A stretch of DNA of 64,000 bases from the NCBI RefSeq assembly GCF_900091515.1, contig NZ_LT607410.1, forward strand, positions 2,914,001 to 2,978,000. The letters run 5' to 3'. Positions 25,903 through 34,668 of the stretch are shown here, in pieces. This DNA is from Micromonospora purpureochromogenes (GTDB taxonomy: Bacteria; Actinomycetota; Actinomycetes; Mycobacteriales; Micromonosporaceae). Numbering within the stretch: the stretch's first letter is position 1; every line of letters starts with the position of its first letter. The translations under genes were made by a program, and so were the position numbers. Under the pieces are notes generated by a model. The model was given only the letters and a program-made list of their open reading frames with translations. It was not told the DNA's origin and did no database searches.

Positions 25903-27369
25903 TCAGAGTTGACGGTAACGGACCCGGCGGGTCTGGAGGCGGTCCGCCGGGTCGACGTCGAGCAGGGTGGCCAGCTCGTGCGCCAGTACCGCCCCCAGCC
26001 GGTCGAGGAACGCCGCGGGCTCGTCGGCGGCGTCGGGTCGCTCGGCCACGATCCGGTCCACGATGCCCCTTGCCCGCAGGTCCTGCGCGCGGATGCCCTG
26101 CGCGGCGGCGACCTCCGGCGCCCGCTCGACGGTGCGATGGAGGATCGCCGACGCGCCCTCCGGCGGCAGCGGCGAGAGCCAGCCGTGCGCTGCGGCGATG
26201 ACACGGTCGGCCGGCAGCAGGGCCAAGGCGGCGCCGCCACTGCCCTGACCCAACAACACGCACAGGGTCGGCACCGGCAGGGTGACGAGATCGGCAAGGC
26301 ACTGGGCGATCTCTCCGGCCAGGCCACCCTCCTCGGCCTGTGGCGACAGGGCGGCGCCCGGCGTGTCGACAACGGTGACGACGGGCAGCCCCAACTCTGC
26401 GGCGAGCTTGAACCCCCGCCGGACGGCCCGCAGGCCGGCGGGGTCAGGCGGGCTGTCGCGCCGGTCGTGTCCGACGACCACGGCGGGGGCTTCCCCGAAG
26501 CGGGCCAGCGCCACGATCACACCGGCTCCGGTTTCGCCGCTCTGCGTGCCGTGCAACGGCACGACATCCCGGCCGGCGTGTCTCAGCAGTCGGCGGATTC
26601 CGGGACGGTCTGCCCGGCGGGATCGCCGGACGGCGTCCCAGGCGGTGCGTTCCCCGGGCGGGTCCTCCACCGGGCCTGGCGGACGGGGGAGACGGCGCGG
26701 CGCGCTAAGAGTGGCCAGCGCTCGGTCGGCCAGCGGCGCCACCTGCTCCGGCGCAACGACCGCGTCGATCAGACCGTGTTTGTGGAGGTTCTCGGCGACC
26801 TGCACGCCGGCCGGGAACGGCGAGCCGGTCAGCGCCTCGTGCACCTTCGGCCCGAGGAAGCCGATCAGCGCGCCCGGCTCGGCGACCGTCAGGTGCCCGA
26901 GGGACCCCCACGACGCGTACACGCCGCCGGTTGTCGGATGCCGCAGATAGACGAGGTATGGCAGCCCCGCGGCCTTGTGCGCGGTGATCGCCTGGCTGAT
27001 CTTCACCATCTGCAGGAACGCGATAGAGCCTTCCTGCATCCGGGTGCCGCCGCTCGCGGGCGCGGCAAGCAACGGAATCCGCTCGGCGGTTGCCCGCTCG
27101 ACGGCCCGGGTGAGCCGCTCGGCCGCCGCGACGCCGATCGAGCCGCCGAGAAATGCGAACTCGCCGGCGATGACGGCGACCTGCCGCCCGCCGAGCCGGC
27201 CCGCGCCGGTGATGACCGCCTCGTCGACGCCTGTAGTCCGGCGCGCGGCGGCCAGGGCAGCCGCGTAGTCGGCGTCGAGCGGGGCCGGATCGGCAACCGC
27301 CTCATCCCACGACACCCAGGTGCCGGGGTCAATGACCAGTTCGATCAGGTTCCGTGCCGATCTCCTCAC
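25903..27369 (-). CDS. Fused acetyl-CoA carboxylase carboxyltransferase (beta-alpha)
   Basis: 488 residues in one chain. Residues ~1-225 match AccD (LLAAPASGGTRMQEG, LPYLVYLRHPTTGGVYASWG, LIGFLGPKVHEAL) and ~235-488 match AccA (VVTVVDTPGAALSPQAEEGG, LLGQGSGGAALALLPADRVI, PPEGASAILHR). The AccD zinc ribbon (CxxC) is absent. It would transfer carboxyl from biotin to an acyl-CoA, but no biotin carboxylase or BCCP gene is in the window. GTG 27369 overlaps the stop of a 50-codon ORF as GTGA. Confidence 0.85.
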   Translation of the reverse strand: MRRSARNLIELVIDPGTWVSWDEAVADPAPLDADYAAALAAARRTTGVDEAVITGAGRLGGRQVAVIAGEFAFLGGSIGVAAAERLTRAVERATAERIPLLAAPASGGTRMQEGSIAFLQMVKISQAITAHKAAGLPYLVYLRHPTTGGVYASWGSLGHLTVAEPGALIGFLGPKVHEALTGSPFPAGVQVAENLHKHGLIDAVVAPEQVAPLADRALATLSAPRRLPRPPGPVEDPPGERTAWDAVRRSRRADRPGIRRLLRHAGRDVVPLHGTQSGETGAGVIVALARFGEAPAVVVGHDRRDSPPDPAGLRAVRRGFKLAAELGLPVVTVVDTPGAALSPQAEEGGLAGEIAQCLADLVTLPVPTLCVLLGQGSGGAALALLPADRVIAAAHGWLSPLPPEGASAILHRTVERAPEVAAAQGIRAQDLRARGIVDRIVAERPDAADEPAAFLDRLGAVLAHELATLLDVDPADRLQTRRVRYRQL

Positions 27370-27518
27370 CGCCGGTCGACCTCCGCGTACGGGCGGCCGC
27401 CGGAGGGCCGTGCATAGCCCTGACCGCGGTCGAAGGATGACTCCTCACCGGTGCGCTGGCTCCGCAGCGTCGGGCAAAGTGCTTCCGAGGCGGCCTCGTC
27501 AACCTCGTCGCCAGCCAT
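27366..27518 (-). CDS. Small ORF coupled to the carboxyltransferase
   Basis: ATG 27518 opens 50 codons of a charged peptide (MAGDEVDEAASEALCPTLRS ...) that ends in a GTGA overlap with the carboxyltransferase start. It occupies the place where acyl-CoA carboxylase epsilon peptides sometimes lie, but no such similarity is evident and the ribosome site is weak. Treat as a possible leader or small subunit. Confidence 0.35.
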   Translation of the reverse strand: MAGDEVDEAASEALCPTLRSQRTGEESSFDRGQGYARPSGGRPYAEVDRR

Positions 27519-27774
27519 GATCACACCATAGTCGTCGCGGGCCCCGGCAATGGAGAGAGAAGAAGACCTCGGAAGATTGGTTCTCGGCAAGGGGGTCCCG
27601 CGCAGGGGAGGTGCCTTCCAAGGTCGACGCGTGTCGTGAGTCGACCAGCTCGGCGATCTGGCGCAGCTGCCGTGGGCCGCCGGAAACCAGCAGAGTGGTG
27701 ATCACGGTCTCGCGCCACTTCTGCAGCTCGTCCTTGATCTTCGCGGTCGGCCCGATCAGGGCGATGTCCTCCAC
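27499..27774 (-). pseudogene. C-terminal fragment of an LLM-class F420-dependent oxidoreductase
   Basis: The first ~45 residues of this frame (DIALIGPTAKIKDELQKWRE, then VITTLLVSGGPRQLRQIAEL) match the C-terminal end of luciferase-like F420-dependent oxidoreductases. The barrel (about 280 residues) is missing upstream, and the frame then continues into unrelated Ser-rich sequence. A deletion relic. Confidence 0.55.
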
Positions 27775-27904
27775 CAGCGCACCGGGCCGCGGTGGGCGAG
27801 GACAGCGCGGATGATCTCAGCGGGAGCGCTGCCGGCGGTGCGGACGTGGCAGCTGGCCGGGTGAACCCGTACGCCCGCCCGGAGGGCCAGCCTGCCAGCG
27901 GACG

Positions 27905-29497
27905 CTAGTTGTCGCCTTCCTTGTCGTCCTCGCCGCCCTTCTCCTCTTCGCCCTTCTTATCTTCTTCGCCCTTTCTGTCCGCCTTTTTCTCTTCCTCGTC
28001 CTCCTTGTCTTTGGAGCGGGGGGCGGTCCGGCTGGTCTGGCCGGCGACGGTGAGGGTGCTGCGGCAGGGTGTGTCGTTCAGCTGGAACTGGTCGGGTAGG
28101 GAGGTGGCGTCGCGGTAGGTGACCGAGATGGCGGCGGTGACGGTCCTGCGGGGCGGCAGGTCACCAATCCGTGCCTGAACAGTGCCGCCGCTCTGCCGCC
28201 ACGTGCCGGGCGAGCCCTGCACGAGGCGCTGCTGGTCGTGGAGGTTGAAGGCCAGCCGGGCGTTGTTGATCGGTATGGCACCGGTGTTGGTGATGCTGAC
28301 CCTGGTCGAGGATCGGCCGTTGACGGCACGGTTGAGGGCGTATCGGACGCTGCATTCTGGCGGGCGTTGGCCGATGCCGACGATGGCGGCCGGCGTGCGG
28401 GCCTGGGCCGCGGTGCCGTCGCTGGATGACCCGTGGGACAGGGCGACAGCAGCAGCAGCTGCGGAGGCCAGCAGCGTCACGGCCGCGGCCCCGGCGACGG
28501 CGGCTCGCGGCGGCGCGGGGAGCAGGCGCCACCGCGCGAGGACCGGGGAAGCGGCGAGGCCGGTGGCGACCGGGCCGAGGGACGGCAGCCAGGTACGGGT
28601 GGGCGTGGGCTCGGCGGTGCCGGCCACGCCGTCGGCGGGGTCGGAGACCAGGAGTGTGGTTGGGGGTAGGCCGGCGACAGCGCCCAGGACCGAGGCGGCT
28701 TCGGTGGCCGGTGGGCGGTCGGCCGGGTCCTTGGCCAGGCACCGCCGGCACAGGTCACCGATCTCCGCGGGTAGGTCGGTGAGGTCGGGCAGCGCGGCTG
28801 GTTCCTGGTAGCGGTGGGCGGTGAGCATCTGGGTGGTGGTGGACGCCTGCCACGGCAGTCGGCCGGCCAGGGTTCGGTAGAGCAGCAGCCCGAGGGCGTA
28901 CACGTCGGCGGCGGGGCGTACGGCCCCCTGTTCCAGCCGCTCGGGAGCCAGGTACGCCGGGGTGCCCAGCAGCCCTTCGCTCAGCCCGTCGGGGTCGCCG
29001 GAGGTGGCCGAGATGCCGAAGTCCACCAGTTTGACTCCAACGCCGGCGACCATCACGTTGCCGGGTTTGATGTCCCGGTGCACGATTCCGCGGCGGTGGG
29101 CGGCGGCCAGCGCCGCGGCGACCTGCGCGCAGACCAGGACCGCCACCCGCCAGGGCAGCGGGCCGGCGGTGAGCAGCTGGGCCAGGGAGCGGCCCTCGAC
29201 GACCTCCATGACCACGTAGGGCACCGGCGGGCCGTCGCCGTCGGCGTCCTCGCCGTAGTCGTACACCTCGACGATGTTCGGGTGGCGCAGCCGGGCGGCG
29301 GAGCGCGCCTCCGCGCGGATCCGGTGCAGCAGCTGAGGGTCGGCCGCCAACTCCGGGGAGAGCAGCTTCACCGCCACGTCCCGGCCGAGCACCTCGTCGT
29401 GGGCACGCCAGATCACCGACATGCCGCCGGCCCCCAGCCGGTCCAGCAGCCGGTAGCGACCGTCCAGCAGCGACCCGGCGTCCATGAACGGAACCAT
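27905..29497 (-). CDS. Membrane-bound Ser/Thr protein kinase with unusual Glu/Lys tail
   Basis: 530 residues. The N-terminal kinase domain (~10-270) is complete: LGAGGMSVIW loop, VAVKLL Lys, HRDIKPGN catalytic loop, DFG, and LLGTPAYLAPE. A single membrane helix follows (~330-355, AVAGAAAVTLLASAAAAAVAL). The outside region (~375-490) resembles a CBM2-like beta domain with one Cys pair (ECSVRY, TPCRS). The last ~35 residues are almost all Lys, Glu, Asp and Gly. Probable PknB-like sensor kinase acting at the wall. Met 5 is an alternative start. Confidence 0.88.
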   Translation of the reverse strand: MVPFMDAGSLLDGRYRLLDRLGAGGMSVIWRAHDEVLGRDVAVKLLSPELAADPQLLHRIRAEARSAARLRHPNIVEVYDYGEDADGDGPPVPYVVMEVVEGRSLAQLLTAGPLPWRVAVLVCAQVAAALAAAHRRGIVHRDIKPGNVMVAGVGVKLVDFGISATSGDPDGLSEGLLGTPAYLAPERLEQGAVRPAADVYALGLLLYRTLAGRLPWQASTTTQMLTAHRYQEPAALPDLTDLPAEIGDLCRRCLAKDPADRPPATEAASVLGAVAGLPPTTLLVSDPADGVAGTAEPTPTRTWLPSLGPVATGLAASPVLARWRLLPAPPRAAVAGAAAVTLLASAAAAAVALSHGSSSDGTAAQARTPAAIVGIGQRPPECSVRYALNRAVNGRSSTRVSITNTGAIPINNARLAFNLHDQQRLVQGSPGTWRQSGGTVQARIGDLPPRRTVTAAISVTYRDATSLPDQFQLNDTPCRSTLTVAGQTSRTAPRSKDKEDEEEKKADRKGEEDKKGEEEKGGEDDKEGDN

Positions 29498-29556
29498 GCC
29501 CCGGCCGGCGCCCTGGAAAACACCGGCCGGCGGGCCGCCACCCCGGCGGCGCGGCG

Positions 29557-30174
29557 TCAGCGGGCGGGCAGCGCCTGGGCGAGCTGCGTGGCCCCGGCGA
29601 CGAGCACGTCGTATCCACGCGCGGTCAGTTTGTCCTCCCGGCGCAGGTTGACCAGCTTCTCGGCGAACTCGCGCAGTTTCTCCCGCGCCTTGTCCGGCTC
29701 GCCGCCGGCGATCTTCTCCGCCACCTCCTGCAACCGCTTCCGCAGCTCGTTGCCGTCACCGCGGCGGAGCTGCCGTTGCTGGACGAGCCCGTCCACGGTG
29801 GCCCGCAGCCCCGCCGCGAGTTCGGCCGGATCGGCTGCCCGCCGCGGGGCGGGCGACGACGGGGACGGGGAGTCGGCGGGCGTGGGCGAGACCTCGTCGG
29901 CCAGGGGTTCGGTGGGCGCGGCGGGGGCGGACGTGCCGATCGCCGCGGTGGGGCCCGTCGCGGGGTGGGAATCCTCATCGCCGGTGAGGGCCACCACGAG
30001 CGTGGCAACCAGCAGTGCGACGGTGGCTCCCGCGACCGCCAGCCACATCGGCCGGCGTCCATCGTCCAGGGCGCGGTGGCGGCTGCCGGTCGGCCGGACC
30101 ACCGGCAACACGCTGGTCGGCGGCGCCACGTCGGCGCTGTGATGGTCACGGGGGGCGGACACGCCGGACATCAT
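29557..30174 (-). CDS. Single-pass membrane protein with C-terminal helical domain
   Basis: From ATG 30174 the product has 205 residues: a short cytosolic N-terminus, a membrane helix (~42-63, MWLAVAGATVALLVATLVVAL), a Pro/Ser/Thr-rich external linker and a C-terminal helical segment rich in Arg/Lys/Glu (ELRKRLQEVAEKIAGGEPDK, REKLREFAEKLVNLRRED). It lies 59 bases upstream of the kinase gene on the same strand, so it may be its cotranscribed partner or substrate. No known family. Confidence 0.65.
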   Translation of the reverse strand: MMSGVSAPRDHHSADVAPPTSVLPVVRPTGSRHRALDDGRRPMWLAVAGATVALLVATLVVALTGDEDSHPATGPTAAIGTSAPAAPTEPLADEVSPTPADSPSPSSPAPRRAADPAELAAGLRATVDGLVQQRQLRRGDGNELRKRLQEVAEKIAGGEPDKAREKLREFAEKLVNLRREDKLTARGYDVLVAGATQLAQALPAR

Positions 30175-30439
30175 GCCACCCGGTGAACGGGCCGGGAGCC
30201 TGGAGCCGTCACCGCTGCGGAGCGCCGGAGCCCGACCCACGGTGGTCGGATGCGTCGAGTGCTGCTCCCCGGCGAGCACCGGGACGGACCGTGGCGGGCA
30301 GGGTTTCCCGAGTGGGGGCCCGGACGCTACCCCTGGTTACAGCTCGGGTAAACCCGAGCCGGCCCGGCACGGGCTAACTGCGGATTCCGATTTCAGCGCC
30401 TCATTCTCCACCCGGCGACGGGTCCGAGGACCTGCTCGA

Positions 30440-30625
30440 CCTCCTTCCTGCGGTGCAGGTGCCCACTGCGAGTCCGTGATGCGGCCGCAGACGCCGCAGT
30501 AGACCAGGCCGGCCAGGGAATAGTGTCGTCGGGTGCCGTCCTCGAGTCGGTGCGGTGTCGATCGCCTGGGCCGCGACGAACTGCTTCTCACTGACCGGCG
30601 GATCGGTCTCGTACAGCCGCTTCAC
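30440..30625 (-). pseudogene. Serine recombinase fragment (zinc-ribbon start)
   Basis: One minus-strand frame gives PVSEKQFVAAQAI. After one frame change the other continues EDGTRRHYSLAGLVYCGVCG with RITDSQW, which together match the linker and first CxxC of the recombinase zinc beta-ribbon in actinobacterial serine integrases. The catalytic domain and second CxxC are absent. The fragment begins at the vanX-like stop codon. Confidence 0.6.
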
Positions 30626-31266
30626 GGCAGATCCACCGGCCCGTACCTGGTCCGGGCGGCCCCGGTGCTGAGCGCCCAGTAGCGGTCGCCGAACGACCAG
30701 TGCCACCATTCGGTCGGGTAGTTGACCATGCCGGCAGACGACAGCGCCTGGCCCAGGATGCCGCGGTTGGTGCGGGCCTGCGGGGGGATGTCGGGTGATC
30801 CGGTGAAGCAGGCGTTGGCGCTGTCCACCGGGCTGGCGTTGACGATCGTGCCCAGGTCCAGCTCGAGCCCATCGGCCGTACAGAGCGTCAGGTCGACCGT
30901 CCCGCCGGTACTGTGCGGAGCCACCTCGGGCGGCGAGATGTACTTGCTGGCCTCCACGTGCCGGCGCGTCGAGTCCCACTCCGGGTACCTGCGGCGCAGT
31001 TCATCCTGGTAGCTCTCGAAGTAGGTCGTCTGCAGGCTGAGCGGCCGGTACCCCTCGATGACGAGCAGCCGCAGCCCTCCGGGCAGGGTCCGCTGGGCGG
31101 CGAGCAGACGCTGCACCGTCGCCTCGCGCAGGTGCGCGTACGCGCCGGCCTCGTCGGCCAGCCGGTCGTCCACCCGAAGGTCCGGGACCTGACGTACGTC
31201 GACCAGGGCCTCCCCGTTGTCGCCGAGCGGGATGGCCGAGATTCGCCGATCAGACAGCAGGATCAT
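30622..31266 (-). CDS. vanX: VanX-like D-alanyl-D-alanine dipeptidase
   Basis: 214 residues of the M15D zinc peptidase family. Zinc and catalytic residues are seen in APHSTGGTVDLTL (His, Asp) and PTEWWHWSFGDRYW (Glu, His), and IEGYRP supplies the conserved Arg. VanX cleaves D-Ala-D-Ala so that the altered precursor dominates in glycopeptide resistance. No signal peptide, as expected for a cytosolic VanX. ATG 31266 overlaps the stop of the MurG-like gene (ATGA). It is the last gene of the five-ORF operon and its stop abuts recombinase debris. Confidence 0.88.
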   Translation of the reverse strand: MILLSDRRISAIPLGDNGEALVDVRQVPDLRVDDRLADEAGAYAHLREATVQRLLAAQRTLPGGLRLLVIEGYRPLSLQTTYFESYQDELRRRYPEWDSTRRHVEASKYISPPEVAPHSTGGTVDLTLCTADGLELDLGTIVNASPVDSANACFTGSPDIPPQARTNRGILGQALSSAGMVNYPTEWWHWSFGDRYWALSTGAARTRYGPVDLP

Positions 31267-32438
31267 GACCGGTACCGCCCAGCGGCGTCGATGATCGCGC
31301 TGGCCACGGCCGTGGCCGCATGCGGCCGGCCGTGTTGACGGGCGGCGTTGGCCAGCTCCTGGCGTCGTTGCGGGTGGTCGAGCAGCACCATGATCTCCTC
31401 GTAGAGGCGGTTGGCGGAAGCGTCGGGGCCGGCGAGCATGCGGGCGGCACCGGCCTCGGCCAGGTGCCGTGCGGTCCGCCGCTGTTCGTCGCCACCGGTG
31501 GGGATGAGCGGGATGAAGACGCATGCCTTCCCCAGGGCGGTGAGTTCGGCGACGGTGCCGGCGCCGCTGCGCGCGACGACGATGTCCGCGGCGCTCAGGA
31601 CGTCGGGCAGCTCGCCGTGGACGTAGTCGACGACCCGGTACCTGCTGCGCAGGTGTTCCGGGAGGGCCGCCGCGACCTGCCGCATCCGGTCGAGGGAGTA
31701 GTCGCCGCACTGGTGCAGCACCTGACATTTCTGCAGGAGTCCGGGGAGGATGTCGGCGATCAGGTTGTTGACCTGGACGGCGCCCTGGGCGCCGCCGGTG
31801 ACGTACACCAGCGGCAGGCGCGGATCCAGGTGGTACGCGGCGAGCGCCCGGTCGGGGTTGCCCGTGAGGATCTCGGGTCGGACCGGGTTGCCGGTGACCA
31901 CCGCGCGGGTTCTCGCTCGGGCGGGCAGATGGTCGATGGAGGACCCGTGACTGAGCAGGACTCGATCGGCGAGGCGGGCGAGGATCCGGTTCGCCAGCCC
32001 GAGCGTGAGGATCTGCTCGTGCATGACCAGCGGGCGGCGGGTCATCCAGGCGGCGATCCCGATCGGGACGGAGACGTATCCGCCGGTGGAGAAGACCACC
32101 TCGGGCCGGGTGCGCACCACGATCATGATGGCCTGGAAGATGCCGAGCGGCACGCGGAAGGCGTCGGCGACGTTGCGGCCCCACTCCCGCAGGTTCGGCG
32201 AGCGGCGCAGTTTGCCGGTGGTGATCGCCGTGAAGGGAATGCCCTCCTGCCGGGCGATGCTGGCCTCCAGTCCGTGGGCGACGCCCACCCAGCGGACGTC
32301 CGGTGCGGTGCCGGCTGCCGCCAGCCGGTCGCGGAGCGTACGGATCGTGGTCAGCGCCGGGTAGGTGTGCCCGCCCGTTCCCCCGCCCGTGACGACCATG
32401 CGGAGATTACGGAGATGTTCCGCGGTGTAGACGGCCAT
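31263..32438 (-). CDS. MurG-like UDP-GlcNAc transferase
   Basis: 391 residues of the GT28 family: VVTGGGTGGHTYPAL near the N-terminus, FSTGGYVSVPIGIAAW, and the C-terminal nucleotide-sugar site VVARSGAGTVAELTALGKAC with IPTGGDEQ. MurG adds GlcNAc to lipid I. The housekeeping copy would lie in the division cluster, so this is likely a second, dedicated copy tolerating a modified stem peptide. The start overlaps the ligase stop (TGATG) and the end overlaps vanX. Confidence 0.85.
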   Translation of the reverse strand: MAVYTAEHLRNLRMVVTGGGTGGHTYPALTTIRTLRDRLAAAGTAPDVRWVGVAHGLEASIARQEGIPFTAITTGKLRRSPNLREWGRNVADAFRVPLGIFQAIMIVVRTRPEVVFSTGGYVSVPIGIAAWMTRRPLVMHEQILTLGLANRILARLADRVLLSHGSSIDHLPARARTRAVVTGNPVRPEILTGNPDRALAAYHLDPRLPLVYVTGGAQGAVQVNNLIADILPGLLQKCQVLHQCGDYSLDRMRQVAAALPEHLRSRYRVVDYVHGELPDVLSAADIVVARSGAGTVAELTALGKACVFIPLIPTGGDEQRRTARHLAEAGAARMLAGPDASANRLYEEIMVLLDHPQRRQELANAARQHGRPHAATAVASAIIDAAGRYRS

Positions 32439-33466
32439 CAGCAGGGACTCGGGCAGCGGGAGGCGGTGTCGTGTCGGTGCAGTGCGCCCTGGATGAGGAT
32501 GTCGAGCAGTGCGGAGTAGCCGACGCCGGCGCGCTGCCAGATCTGCGGGTACTGCGAGGCGGCGGTGAATCCGGGGAAGGTGTTGACCTCGTTGATCACC
32601 GGCTCCCGGTGGTCTCCGGTCCACCCTGTGCCGTGATCGGCGTCCGGATCCGGGAGGAAGAAGTCGACGCGGAGCAGCCCACTGCAGCCGAGGGCATGGA
32701 ACGCCTGCACGGCCCGGTCCTGCAGTAGTCGCGTGGTGCCGGGGTCGAGCTGGGCCGGAATGTGGAAGGCGGCACCGCCGTCGTACTTGGCGTCGTAGTC
32801 GAAGAAGGCGGCGTTCGCCACCCGGATCTCCAGCGGCGGCCCGGCCTCGACGCGACCGTCGGGGTGCTGAAGGACGCCGACGTCGATCTCGCGCCCGCGC
32901 ACGGCGCGTTCGACGAGAACCTTCGCGTCGCTCTCGCGCGCGAGCCGCAGGGCGGCGGGCAGTTGCGCCCATTGTTCGACCTTGGAGACTCCCAGGCTGG
33001 AGCCGGCCCGGGCCGGTTTGACGAAGACGGGCAGCCCCAGCCGCTCCTGATCCCGCGACGACAGGTCCTCGTCGGGGCGCAGCGTCACCCCGTCGGCCAC
33101 GCGCAGGCCGTCGGCGGCGAGGAGTTTCTTCGTGACCGGCTTGTCCATCCCCGCGGCGCTGGCGAAGACACCGTTTCCGACAAACGCGACGCCGAGCCAC
33201 TCCAGCATCGACTGGACTGTGCCGTCCTCACCGTACGGGCCGTGCAGCGCCGGGAACACCACGTCCTGGTCGCCGAGGGTCCGCAGCGCCTGCGCGAACG
33301 TGGCCCGGTCGCCGTTCACCCGCCATTGGCCGTCCCGCTCGATCAGCACCTCGGTCACCTGGTAGGCGGCGGGGTCGAGGTGGGCCAGGATGCTCTCCGC
33401 CGAGCGCCGGGAGACGTCGTGCTCCCCGCTGCGCCCGCCGAAGAGCACCGCCAAACGAACAGTCAT
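32438..33466 (-). CDS. D-alanine--D-alanine/D-serine ligase-like (Van-type locus)
   Basis: 342 residues, ATP-grasp ligase: LFGGRSGEHDVSRRSAESI, FPALHGPYGEDGTVQSMLEW, VKPARAGSSLGVSKV, and NEVNTFPGFT. In the omega loop it has FFDYDAKYDGG, with the Lys-Tyr of D-Ala/D-Ser ligases rather than the EKG motif of VanA/VanB D-lactate ligases. No VanH-type dehydrogenase accompanies it. The product is therefore probably D-Ala-D-Ser or D-Ala-D-Ala; the sequence alone does not decide. ATG overlaps the racemase stop (ATGA). Confidence 0.85.
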   Translation of the reverse strand: MTVRLAVLFGGRSGEHDVSRRSAESILAHLDPAAYQVTEVLIERDGQWRVNGDRATFAQALRTLGDQDVVFPALHGPYGEDGTVQSMLEWLGVAFVGNGVFASAAGMDKPVTKKLLAADGLRVADGVTLRPDEDLSSRDQERLGLPVFVKPARAGSSLGVSKVEQWAQLPAALRLARESDAKVLVERAVRGREIDVGVLQHPDGRVEAGPPLEIRVANAAFFDYDAKYDGGAAFHIPAQLDPGTTRLLQDRAVQAFHALGCSGLLRVDFFLPDPDADHGTGWTGDHREPVINEVNTFPGFTAASQYPQIWQRAGVGYSALLDILIQGALHRHDTASRCPSPC

Positions 33467-34668
33467 GATGTTGCCGCTTTCCCGTGGAGGTGTACGCGCG
33501 CCACTCGCGCGCCGATTCCGGTCAGGACTTCGTGCGGGTTGGTGCCGGCCCACCGCGCCCACTCGGCGGCCGTCGGCTCGGCCCGGTCGGGCGAGCCGCG
33601 CTCGGCACCGGGACCGAAGACGACCACCGGATCGCCGAGCGCCACCGGCAGGTCGCCGACATCGACGACGCACTGATCCATGGCGATGCGGCCGACGATC
33701 GGGCAGCGCCGACCGGCGAGCCAGACCGACGCGCGGCCCTCGGCGCTGCGCGACAGGCCGTCGGCGTACCCCAGCGGCAGCAGGGCGAGCGTGGTCGGCC
33801 GATCGGTCACATGATCGGGGCCGTAGGAGACGCCGGTACCGGCGGGCACGCGCTTCAGGTTGATCACCCTTGACCGCAGGGTCATGGCGGGTCGCAGGCC
33901 GTAGCGGCGGGGTCCGGTCGCGCCGAACGGGTCGACGCCGTACATGGCCAGGCCGATCCGGCAGAGATTGAACCGGGTCTCCGGAGCGGCCAGTGCCGCC
34001 GCCGAATTGGCCAGATGCACCACTTCAGGGTCGAGCCCGGCATCCCGGGCGATCCGCAGCGCCTCCTGGAACGTTGACAGCTGCCGCGCGATGCTCGGGC
34101 AGCCCGGCACGTCGGCGTTCGTCAGGTGGGACCACACCCCGCGTACCCGGACGCTGCCCTCCGCCTCGTGCTTGCGAGCCCAGGCGACCAGCTCGGGCCA
34201 TTCGTCGCCGCTGGCACCGTTGCGGGACAGACCGACGTCCGCCTTGAGCTGGACCGCGGCGGGCACACCGAGATCCGTGGCCGCGTCGGCGATCGCGCGC
34301 AGATGGGTCAGGGTCGACACCGCGATGTCGACGTCCGCGGCGATCAGGCGGGTGAAGTCCTCGTCCGGCCGGTGCAGCCAGCTCAGGACGGGCGCGTCGA
34401 TGCCCGCCGATCGCAGTGCCACCGCCTCCGTCGCCGAGGTCACGCCCAGCCGGTCGGCGCCGGCGCCCAACGCGGCCCGCGCCACCGGCACCGCGCCGTG
34501 CCCGAAGCCGTCGGCCTTCACCACGGCCATCAGCCCGGTACGTGCGATGGCCCTGATCGTCCGGATGTTGTCCGCGATCGCCGCAAGATCGATCACGGCC
34601 TCGGCCAGCGGGGCACTCTCGTTGATCACACCGGTCGGCGCGCGCCGACCGCGCGTACCCGGCGTCAC
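33463..34668 (-). CDS. Alanine (or serine) racemase, PLP-dependent
   Basis: 401 residues of the Alr fold: PLP Lys in MAVVKADGFGHGAVPVARA, ending barrel motif FNLCRIGLAMYGVDPF, second catalytic Tyr in GVSYGPDH, and GRIAMDQCVVDVGD. It lacks the membrane domain of VanT serine racemases. In this operon it would supply the D-amino acid for the ligase. GTG 34668 overlaps the leader ORF stop (GTGA). The first ~20 residues may be non-native, since homology begins near AVIDLAAI. Confidence 0.88.
   Translation of the reverse strand: MTPGTRGRRAPTGVINESAPLAEAVIDLAAIADNIRTIRAIARTGLMAVVKADGFGHGAVPVARAALGAGADRLGVTSATEAVALRSAGIDAPVLSWLHRPDEDFTRLIAADVDIAVSTLTHLRAIADAATDLGVPAAVQLKADVGLSRNGASGDEWPELVAWARKHEAEGSVRVRGVWSHLTNADVPGCPSIARQLSTFQEALRIARDAGLDPEVVHLANSAAALAAPETRFNLCRIGLAMYGVDPFGATGPRRYGLRPAMTLRSRVINLKRVPAGTGVSYGPDHVTDRPTTLALLPLGYADGLSRSAEGRASVWLAGRRCPIVGRIAMDQCVVDVGDLPVALGDPVVVFGPGAERGSPDRAEPTAAEWARWAGTNPHEVLTGIGARVARVHLHGKAATS

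Noticed and set aside
25897..27417. 506-codon plus-strand open frame
   Set aside because: Antisense of the fused carboxyltransferase, which carries all diagnostic motifs on the minus strand.
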